From NCBI GenBank assembly GCA_905221605.1, contig CAJNDS010002380.1:90001-154000 (forward strand): a stretch of DNA of 64,000 bases, in the 5' to 3' direction. The stretch is from Symbiodinium natans. Taxonomy: Eukaryota > Sar > Dinophyceae > Suessiales > Symbiodiniaceae. Positions 1 through 7,766 of the stretch are shown here, in pieces; position 1 is the stretch's first letter; each line of letters starts with the position of its first letter. Both the position numbers and the translations under genes were made by a program. The notes beneath the pieces are model-generated. The model was given only the letters and a program-made list of their open reading frames with translations. It was not told the DNA's origin and did no database searches.

Positions 1-195
1 GCTTGCTTGCTTGCTCGTTTCTTTTAATGCGTGGTAACAGCAGTGATTCAAAAAATAAAAAACAAGAAAAAACAAGGAAACAAGGGGCTACTCTCCTCAA
101 CTTCTCTGCTTTCAAATTAGAAAGAAAAATGAACAAGAAAAGCGAGAGGGGGAATTCGACAAGTTCTCTACTCAATTGTTTTTTTTTTGAGGGAG
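1..195. other. AT-rich low-complexity DNA, no gene seen
   Basis: A-rich and T-rich stretches with a GCTT tandem at the very start. The open frame here has no recognisable protein features. It ends in a T run just before the foldback repeat. Confidence 0.5.
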
Positions 196-199
196 GTTG

Positions 200-650
200 C
201 TCTCTCTTAGGCAGAAGCCCCTCAACCCCCCACAACACAGCTGAGAGGATCGAGGATCTACGTTTGAGGAGTATGGTTCTATGAGCTTTCGACGCTAAAA
301 TGCATCAGAGTGCAGTTTCAGGTCTCACAGGAGCATCGCTGCAGCCGATTTTGAGGCCAGAACATTTGCTCGTAATCGGAATCGCAACAGGATGCATTCT
401 GAGGCGCGGAGCTGTGGAGTTCCATGCTGTTTCACTCCACAGCTCCGCAGCCTCATCCTGTTGCGATTCCTCCCTCGCAAATGTTCTGGCCTCAAAATCG
501 GCTGCAGCGATGCTCCTGTGAGACCTGAAACTGCACTCTGATGCATTTTAGCGTCGAAAGCTCATAGAACCATACTCCTCAAACGTAGATCCTCGATCCT
601 CTCAGCTGTGTTGTGGGGGGGTTGGGGGGCTTCTGCCTAAGAGAGATGCT
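200..650. repeat. Long near-perfect inverted repeat (foldback element)
   Basis: The left half is repeated as its reverse complement in the right half, with the centre of symmetry near position 423 (ATGCAT at 300-305 mirrors ATGCAT at 541-546). Arms run from about 200 to 419 and about 432 to 650, with a loop of only a dozen or so bases between GAGCTGTGGAG and its complement. Mismatches are few. The outer ends read CTCTCTTAGGCAG and its complement. This is a foldback (hairpin) transposable element or a large palindrome; the open frames on the two strands are mirror images of each other and are not genes. Confidence 0.9.
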
Positions 651-652
651 CC

Positions 653-745
653 ATGATGCTTTCATGGTGCGGCAAGAATGAACCGTGATGCTTTCATGAT
701 GCGGCAAAAATGGTTCCGTGATGCTTTCATGATGCGACAAAAATG
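653..745. repeat. Three tandem copies of a ~31-bp unit
   Basis: The unit contains GATGCTTTCATGATGCGGCA followed by A/G-rich sequence and ATG. Copies start near 655, 687 and 718 with small substitutions. The array lies between the foldback repeat and the helicase fragment. Confidence 0.8.
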
Positions 746-1375
746 TTCCTCATGCTCTGCGGCATGCCCGCACCGTCCGCGCGGGCCACTGCGAGCTGGA
801 CTGGCTCGTGGTCGAGGAGGTCACGCAGCTCGACGTGGGGCTGTGGGCCGACATCGCGGAGCTCTCCGTGAACCGTCGGGCGCGCTTCCTGCTGCTGGGA
901 CTTCCAGCAGCTGCCCGCCGTGCAGGACGCTTTCGGGGGCGCGCCGGTGCTGCGCTCGCTGAAGGACTCGCAGCTGCTGCACGACCTGGCGGGCGGCTGC
1001 GCGCACCAGCTCACGGAGAACCAGCGGTGGCTGCACGTGGACGAGCCGGAGCAGCCGCCGCTGCGGGAGGCCGTGCAGGCGGCGCGGGAGCGTTCCCGCG
1101 GCGGGGCCACCCCGAGCTTTGCGCCAGCGGAGCTGCTGCGCCACACGCGGCTCTGCCACGCGATTACCTATGCCTTGTGCCAGGGCCTCACGCTGCAGGG
1201 GAGGGTGTGGCTCTGCGACGCCGAGAATCCGCACTTCTCGGTGAAGCACCTCTGCGCGGGCGCGTCGCGGGCCACGAGCGCGGACCCGCGGAGCCATCCC
1301 GGCAATTTTCGGGATGTCCGAGCTGCCAAAAAAACGGGCAGCATTCCCTTCCCCGCAGCCCCCCTGGGGTGGTGA
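735..1375 (+). pseudogene. Pif1-like SF1B helicase, C-terminal half, frameshifted
   Basis: Three helicase signatures follow one another on the + strand. A Walker B-like stretch LVVEEVTQLD lies near 809-838. Motif III, expected as GDFQQLPAV, lies near 895-925. The C-terminal CQGLTLQGRVWL and a SRATS-type motif VI (GASRATSA) lie near 1175-1282. The frame changes at about 897: LLLG and the following DFQQLPAV cannot be read together without a small indel. After motif III the frame is open through HQLTENQR to about 1375. Walker A is not in this fragment. The Pif1 family unwinds DNA 5' to 3'; here it is probably a dead piece of a mobile element. Family call is good, activity very unlikely. Confidence 0.75.
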
Positions 1376-1933
1376 GGTTTCGGGACCGCCCCATTTCCTG
1401 GACGGCTCCCAGTTGCCGAACAGCGCATGCATGAGGCGGTTCCGGTCTTTCCGGGTCAGACCGCAGCACATGCGCACGGCTTTGAGAAGCACTTCACGAA
1501 ATGAGCATGCGACCGTGTCAGACACAGTACAACAGTCATCCGGAGGCAGGGGAAGGCGCTCACAAGGCGGTGCTGCAGTCCGAGTGCTCCGGACACGTCG
1601 CGGTTGCGCGCAACGGACTTTGATTCTGCTATCAAGATCCAAGACCACAACGTGAGCTGCGATCTTAAGGTCATCTGCCATGGCCGCCCGAAAGGATTTA
1701 GCTTCCACCGCACCACCGCCATGCACAGGAAGCATGGTCCATGGGCCCACTTGTTTCACAAAGCTGGTTGCGAGAAAAACATCGCCACGGCGAACGCGAG
1801 AGCGAACACTCCACGACGTGGGGAAAGCCCACAGGACGGTGTCAACCTCCGCCACCACGAATCCCGGGGCCACACGCTGGTGGTCGGGACCCAAACGCAA
1901 GGGGCGGCCAAGGAGGGACATAGCACAGACCAA
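1320..1933 (-). CDS. Unrecognised protein fragment
   Basis: An open frame of about 200 codons on the minus strand, whose downstream part runs on antisense to the helicase fragment and is not meaningful there. The stretch GLTRKDRNRLMHALFGNWE near the middle looks protein-like, and the amino-acid mix (VVLDLDSRIK, FVVAEVDTVLW) is more natural than that of neighbouring frames. No domain is recognised and no convincing start can be chosen. It may be a decayed gene of the same mobile element as the helicase, or chance in GC-rich DNA. Confidence 0.25.
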
Positions 1934-1939
1934 TATTTA

Positions 1940-2600
1940 TGGTGAGGACAATCACAACTCGCAACTTGCACCAAAGGCTGCAAAAGCGACACAAACATGC
2001 TCCCGATGTTGCAGGTCACGCGCACTGTCCGACACCGCCTCAAAACGATGGCTCGGGCAGGTTTTTTGACTCCACGCAGCATTCCAAAAAAAACACAGCC
2101 CAAGGTCGGCTGGAGCACCTCGTCAGGTTGACTTCTGCGTTCGCTGCAAGCGTATCAAGATCCCTTGCAGCCCTCAACGAAATCCAGCCTCCTCAGCTTT
2201 GAGTTCTTGACCGTCTCGCGCCTGAGCCGAAGCACGCACGCTGCTTAAACGAAACTGCAAGAGTCTGAAAACTAGACACGGCGATGCTGCATCACACTTG
2301 CTTGTAGAATTTATAGAGCAGCTGCGAGTCATGTGTCTTCCGAGCTGTCGAGCATGTCCTGGGGTTCTGCAAAAGCATATACAGGATTGAGTCAAGAAGT
2401 GCGCAGAATATGGCAGAACACAAGTTGAGGCCCAGACTTAACACGTAGTCTGCCTGCCAGGCTCAGATCAGGCCAGCCCAGAATCGAAGCAGCTGGAAAG
2501 AAGCGCTGAAGGCAAGCAATCCGAAGCAGCTTTTCGCACACCCATAGGAAGCCCGAACGTCGGGCACCCCCCTCGACTTCACTGGGCCGCCCGCCGCAGC
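1940..2600. other. No gene recognised
   Basis: Mixed-composition DNA with several short open frames on both strands but no recognisable motif, repeat or RNA. Confidence 0.4.
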
Positions 2601-2639
2601 CCCGGGAGCCGCAGCCCCAGGAGCCTACCGCCGGGTGAC

Positions 2640-3290
2640 CGGTCGGTCACACGAGCGTGCCCCCGTGTGCGCGCGCGACAAAAAAAACAAAAAATGCATT
2701 TCGCGCACGTGACTAAAGGACAAAAAATGAGCGCGCGCGCGCGCGCGCGCGACATGCACAAATGAACGCGTCACGCGGCATGCAGAAATGAACGCGTCAC
2801 GCGGCACGCATGAACGCGTTGCGCGGCATGGCTGCCCCCGTTGCCACGGGGTCCTCCACGTGCCTCCAGAGCTCCTCCTGCGGCGGCGGTTCGGTCTCCA
2901 GCCGCGGCTCTCGGCAGTCCCTCCAGGCGCTTCACCTACTTTGGCGCGCCGTCCCGGCGCCGGTGCCGCGTGAGCGCCTCCACGGCGGGCAGGAACTTTC
3001 ACGGCAGGTTCTGGTAGACGAGGCGGTTGGTCTTCAGCGCCACCAAACAGCGCGGCGGCACCCCCCGCAGCGCGCGGCGGATCCTCGCCATCGCCACGCA
3101 CTCGCAGCCCATCACGAAGTTGTGCGCCGGGCGCATGGACCGGTTCGTGAAAAGCTCAGCCCGATGACGTTCACGCTCAGCTTCGCGAAGTGCTCCTCGC
3201 CCTCGGGCCAGGCCCTCCATGACCTCCAGCGCCTGCGCCAGGCAGTCGGGCGCCACGTTACGTTGGCCGTGGTCTGCAGCGACCACTTGC
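2640..3290 (-). pseudogene. Possible N-terminal half of the broken helicase
   Basis: On the minus strand, pieces that look like one GC-rich protein occur in successive frames: HNFVMGCECVAMARIRRAL, then CLVALKTNRLVYQNLP (about 3010-3090), then RLETEPPPQEELWRHVEDP (about 2840-2900). A K-T-(D/N)-x-(L/I)-V-Y stretch before the ATPase core is a pattern I associate with some virus- and transposon-type Pif1 helicases. If right, this half was separated from and inverted relative to the + strand piece at 735-1375. Stops and frame changes make it non-functional. The family assignment is weak. Confidence 0.3.
2733..2830. repeat. GC dinucleotide run and ~24-bp tandem repeats
   Basis: A GCGCGC run of about 20 bp is followed by three near-copies of a unit containing AATGAACGCGTCACGCGGCA. 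Confidence 0.8.
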
Positions 3291-3384
3291 AGTCCGCCCA
3301 GATTCCAGCCCGGGCCGATGTAGCCGCTGCCCGACGAAGTGGTGCACCGGCACCACGTGCTCCGCCTGAAAGGGGCTTCTCTTT

Positions 3385-3640
3385 TTCCTGGCCCCGGAAT
3401 GTCTTTTTTCCGACCCCGCGACCTTTTTCAACCCCGGAAAGTCTTTTTTTGGCCTCGGTCTTTTTCCAGGCCTCGTTACGGGGCCCAAAAAAAACAAATG
3501 TCTTTTTGACGACCCTGTTCGCAGCCGTCAAAGAAGGAACGACCGTCTTTTTCTCAACCCCGCAGCGTCTTGCGACCGACCCCGCTTCTTTTTCCGGACC
3601 CCGGAATGTCTTTTTTTCAGCCTTTGCCGAACACACAGAG
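3385..3640. repeat. Degenerate tandem repeat (CCCCGGAATGTCTTTTT unit)
   Basis: Variants of CCCCGGAATGTCTTTTT and of GACCCCG plus a T run recur at about 3397, 3433, 3547 and 3598. The frames open through it encode only low-complexity sequence. Confidence 0.7.
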
Positions 3641-3839
3641 CTTCAAAAAGGAGGTGTAAAATGTTGCTGTAGCATTGCAAGCGAACAGGTGCAGTTCACA
3701 ACTCTAAACTTTAAACCCTAAATCCCAAAACCCTAAACTCTGAATCCCTAAACCCCCAACTTTAAAACCTTAACCCCCAAAAGCTCCAAACGCTACAGTT
3801 AAAGTTCGACCTAAACCCGAAATTGAGAACTAGGGGCTG

Positions 3840-5275
3840 GTTCCCTGGACAGGTAGGGGGGGCCGGCTTGTGACACAAGCACAGTCCCCCCAACCCCTGC
3901 TCATCTGCGAAATCCATCAGACAAGCAGGGTCCGCCCAACCGCCCTGCTTATCTGGAAACCTGTCAAACAAGCACAGCCCCTCTGCCTTTTGCGAAACCC
4001 GTCCCCCTACCTGTCACACAAGCACAGCCACCCCAGCCCCGCTGCTTATCTGCAACGCCTGTGAAACCTCTCATACAAGCACAGCCCCCTCAACCCCCAA
4101 CCTGCCCCTCTGCCTATTTGCAAACCCTCATACAAGCACAGTCCCCTCAACCCCCCTGCTTATCTGGGGATATACAAGCACAGCCCCTCTGCCTTTTGCG
4201 AAACCCGTCCCCCTACCTGTCACACAAGCACAGTCCCCCCAACCCCCCTGCTTATCTGCAACGCCTGTGAAACCTTTCATACAAGCACAGCCACCTCAAC
4301 CCCCCTGCTTAAAACCTGCCCCTTTGCATCCCCCTACCTGTCACACAAGCACAGTCCTCTCAATTCCCTTGCTTATCTGCAACGCCTGTGAAACTTCTCA
4401 TACAAGCACAGTCCCCTCAACCCCCCTGCTTATCTGGGGATATACAAGCACAGCCCCTCTGCCTTTTGCGAAACCCGTCCCCCTAATCCGAGCATCAGTT
4501 TAATTAATACCCCCACATTTAAAGAATTTTTTTTTGGCCGGAAGCCCGCCGGAAGACTACTTTCCATTAGGGTGGATTTCGTATGGGACAAACCCCCCAC
4601 ATTTAAAGGAATTTTTTTTGGGGGGGTTCACAAATCTGTCGGCAGGCTTCTTGTTTTGCTTGCGGAGACGCAAAGCTACAGCACCTCAGGGATCTGCAGC
4701 CTTTTGTTTTTAATAGAGAATCAATACAGGGCCATGGTCCAACTATTGCGGAACCCTGCATTCCTTATTGTGGAGGGGGGGGGGGGGGCCCCCCCACCAA
4801 TTAAACAGAAGCTCGGATTACCTGTCACACAAGCACAGTCCCCCCAGCCCTCCTGCTTATCTGCAACGCCTGTGAAACCTTTCATACAAGCACAGCCACC
4901 TCAACCCCCCTGCTTATCTGCAAAACCTGCCCCTTTGCGTCCCCCTACCTGTCACACAAGCACAGTCCTCTCAATTCCCTGGCTTATCTGCAACGCCTGT
5001 GAAACTTCTCACACAAGCACAGTCCCCTCAACCCCCCTGCTTATCTGCAAAACCTGTCGCACTGCTTATCTGCGAAACCCGTCCCCCTACTTGTCACACA
5101 AGCACAGTCCTCTCAAGTCGCCTGCATATCTGCAACGCTTGTGAAACCTCTCATACAAGCACAGCCCCCTCAACCCCCCTGCTTATCTGCAAAACCTGTC
5201 GCACTGCTTATCTGCGAAACCCGTCCCCCTACCTGTCACACAAGCACAGTCCTCTCAATTCCCTTGCACATCCTG
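3840..5275 (+). repeat. Tandem array with ACAAGCACAG and CTGCTTATCTGC core
   Basis: Subunits of roughly 45-70 bp contain ACAAGCACAGYCCCC, then CAACCCCCCTGCTTATCTGC, then variants of AACGCCTGTGAAACC or AACCCGTCCCCCTACCTG. They are arranged in a higher-order unit of about 140 bp. The array is split by an insertion at 4486-4818. The same family occurs in reverse complement at 14565-14880. Open frames through the array are repeat-encoded and not genes. Confidence 0.9.
4486..4818. mobile_element. 333-bp MITE inserted at TA (Tc1/mariner-like ends)
   Basis: The left end ATCCGAGCATCAGTTTAATT and the right end, read in reverse complement, ATCCGAGCTTCTGTTTAATT match at 18 of 20 positions. The flanks are CCCCCTA on the left and TACCTGTCAC on the right. 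Neighbouring units of the host array carry the uninterrupted CCCCCTACCTGTCAC, so the empty site is visible and TA has been duplicated (4484-4485 and 4819-4820). No transposase is encoded. Inside are two copies of a CCCCCACATTTAAAG plus T-run motif and a G14/C7 block. TA duplication points to Tc1/mariner-type mobilisation. Confidence 0.88.
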
Positions 5276-5279
5276 GTGG

Positions 5280-5711
5280 TGGTGGGCCTTGGCGTGTTTG
5301 GGGCCATGGCTTCCAAAACCACCTTTTTGGAGTCCATTTTACGTTGCCGTGGTTGTTGATGTTTCTGACTTGTCCGCTGGTCTGAGGCGGTCCGCCAGAA
5401 AATTATACCACTTTTATTTCTGTTTGCTGTAAATTGCATTTGCTTTCAACTGGAGGTCAAATGTATCTTGTTTAGGGAAAATTCAATCTCACTTCATCTC
5501 TGGTGAAGTAAGTGAATCAAGAATCTATCTCAAAACCGGATGCAAAACACTAATCAATCAGACTCATTCACAATCACACCTTTTTCATGCCGGTGGCAGA
5601 AGATCTTGGGGAAAGTTCGAGTAGAACTCCCAGCGCACCATACCTACGGCATGCGTGCTGCATCCAAATGCTTTGGATACGGGACATGACATCAGGAGAT
5701 GATCATGCCTC
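5280..5711. other. 3' flank of the retroelement, no gene
   Basis: AT-richer DNA downstream of the minus-strand RT ORF, probably its 3' untranslated region. No terminal repeat could be matched by eye to the DNA upstream of ORF1. Confidence 0.4.
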
Positions 5712-7766
5712 TCACAACCCCCAAGACTCAAAGGCGTGATCAACGAGTGTATCAAGATCGATCGTGAATTCTTTGCCCAGCTCCGGATCTTTAGAGCCGC
5801 GTGAGGGGGCATCTGCCACGTTTGAGCAGGTGTTCACGCGTTCAAACCAGATGTTAAGCCCAAGCTCGTCACACAGCACATGAACATGCTGAGCAATCGC
5901 TTCTCCATACTTGTTGCTTGAAATTCCGGCAACCATACAGGCCAGGGCACCCTCGTTGTCAGTAAACACAACGAGGTTGGTACTGCGAATGAGCGGAGCC
6001 CACAACCTGAGTCCGACAAGGATGGCTAAGCATTCGTACTCGAAAATGGGGTTGCCGCTCTCAGGATTCATGCGACGTCTCACATGCTCAGACGCGCGGT
6101 CACTGAAAAAGCCCATCTTCGAACCCACTTCATTAACAAGAACACCACCCAAGCCTATGTTATCACCCTCACAAGAGGCATCGACATAAAGATGCATGGT
6201 AGTCAAGATGTTGGCGCAGATCACCCTGGGCGGTGAGAAGTTGACTCGATCGCGCAACCTTAGTAGGGCTACCCTGGTGCACTCATCCAGGTGTCCTCCC
6301 CCTCGTTGCACAAACCGCGACAGTTGGTTGTAGGCTGTTCCAGCAACCTTTCCAGCTATCTGGTTTTCAGCAAACTGGAGTCGGCCCCTGATGCGCTCGC
6401 CATCCTTTTGCGTGAGGTAACCAGACGAGAGGATGTCGGACAAGGCCTCGAAGATCTCGTCTCGCCTCGACTCCGTGTTACACAGAGTGATACGTCCGAG
6501 ACGGGATTCAGACAAGTCGAACTTCAACCCCAACACTTTTGCACAGGAGTCGAACACAGATTCTTTGTCTTCGGCGACATCCCACCCCAACAAGCGGAAT
6601 ACTAGGCAAACACCAATGTCGAAGAGGCGGGCCAGAGGAGCCAGCTCCACACCCACAAAGTCGTCAAAATAAACGTTGATGTGGCACAAGAACAGCACTA
6701 CAAGGACTTTCCATATTTTTAGTGACACCCGGCAAAATGCGTGCACACTGTGCCGTGATCCAAACGGAAGAACCTTTTGTCGGAAAATTCGGGGACATTT
6801 CCCTTTTGGGTCGTAGACGCACAAGAAACTGTCCTCCAGCGCCTCCAGGGATAGTGGAAGGTTTTTGTAGGCCTGGTGAAGGTCCCAGGACTTCAAGAGA
6901 AGTTGGTGCAACCTGCACTTTGCATCGGCCCTCAGTCGACGGGCCAAACCTGATGCTATGCAGTCGGCGGTGTGCACGGTGATTGTGTCGTACGATGAAG
7001 ATGTGGCATTCAAACCACTTTCAAGGTAGTTATCGATGGGCCGTGTTTTGTTATTCTGCACAACGCCAAAGCGCCTGGTCAACAAAGAGCTGGCCCCCAA
7101 GTCGCTCTCTTTCAGCGGCCCGTCCAGCCACCCCCGCTCCACCTCGTCCAAGGTGACTCGGTAAGTCTCAGCATCCACCACATCATCGCCTGAGCTCTTG
7201 GTGGAGTTTAGGATGCCCTTCCGCATTCGTTGTGCTGACCCTCGCAGGTCATCGACCGCCATGGTGGCAGCTGTACGCTTAGCGCGGAACTCAGGGCAGT
7301 AGGGGATCGGGCCTCCTAAAGCAAAACCCTTAGACATATCCGCAACCAACGACGGATCATTGTGGCCGGCAGCCTCAATCATCTCGCCGAAAAGAAGCAG
7401 CCTTTTCTTGCTCAAGGTTTTCGCACAGTGCTTGGGCAGTGTCTCCTTATACACACGTTCTTGCTCGTCGAGCTCTGCGGCTCGCCCTAGCCACTGACGT
7501 AAAGCTTCAGTCCTACTGGCACCAACGGTGTGCATGCCCTCCGACGCCAAGAAGTCAATCGTTTGCTGCAACTCAGGTGGAACTCCCGAACTCATAAGAC
7601 GCGGGTGCTTAGCCTCAAGCGCTTGCTCGATGAATTCATCGCACGTCCACGGTACTCCAACCCACGTCCTAAACCTATCGGGCCTAATGGGGGGGAGCCT
7701 TCCTCGGGCCCTGCCGGTGAGGAGGCTTGGTGTCCTGGCTGTTCGGGTAAAGCAAACCCCACACAC
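5712..7766 (-). CDS. Retroelement ORF3: reverse transcriptase and RNase H
   Basis: Residue numbers start at the ATG at 7766. RT motifs: RFGVVQNNKTRPIDNY (232-247), the motif A Asp in WDLHQAYKNLP (about 294-304), LPFGSRHSVHAF (333-344) and the catalytic YFDD box in NVYFDDFVGV (364-373). RNase H follows, with acidic residues D529 (LYVDAS), E576 or E578 (FEYECLA), D603 (VFTDNEGAL) and D652 (NVADAPSRG). This arrangement of RT with this RNase H tail resembles DIRS/Ngaro-type elements and the abundant RTs of dinoflagellate genomes. All catalytic residues are present, so it may be active. The N-terminal 200 residues are unassigned. It is probably translated by -1 frameshift from ORF2. Confidence 0.9.
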   Translation of the reverse strand: MCGVCFTRTARTPSLLTGRARGRLPPIRPDRFRTWVGVPWTCDEFIEQALEAKHPRLMSSGVPPELQQTIDFLASEGMHTVGASRTEALRQWLGRAAELDEQERVYKETLPKHCAKTLSKKRLLLFGEMIEAAGHNDPSLVADMSKGFALGGPIPYCPEFRAKRTAATMAVDDLRGSAQRMRKGILNSTKSSGDDVVDAETYRVTLDEVERGWLDGPLKESDLGASSLLTRRFGVVQNNKTRPIDNYLESGLNATSSSYDTITVHTADCIASGLARRLRADAKCRLHQLLLKSWDLHQAYKNLPLSLEALEDSFLCVYDPKGKCPRIFRQKVLPFGSRHSVHAFCRVSLKIWKVLVVLFLCHINVYFDDFVGVELAPLARLFDIGVCLVFRLLGWDVAEDKESVFDSCAKVLGLKFDLSESRLGRITLCNTESRRDEIFEALSDILSSGYLTQKDGERIRGRLQFAENQIAGKVAGTAYNQLSRFVQRGGGHLDECTRVALLRLRDRVNFSPPRVICANILTTMHLYVDASCEGDNIGLGGVLVNEVGSKMGFFSDRASEHVRRRMNPESGNPIFEYECLAILVGLRLWAPLIRSTNLVVFTDNEGALACMVAGISSNKYGEAIAQHVHVLCDELGLNIWFERVNTCSNVADAPSRGSKDPELGKEFTIDLDTLVDHAFESWGL

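Noticed and set aside
821-1933. 370-codon minus frame as a single gene
   Set aside because: Its downstream half is antisense to a recognisable helicase; only the part beyond about 1320 was kept, at low confidence.
3840-5275. CRISPR-like array (regular repeats with spacers)
   Set aside because: Spacers are themselves repeated and of variable length, there are no cas genes, and the DNA is eukaryotic.
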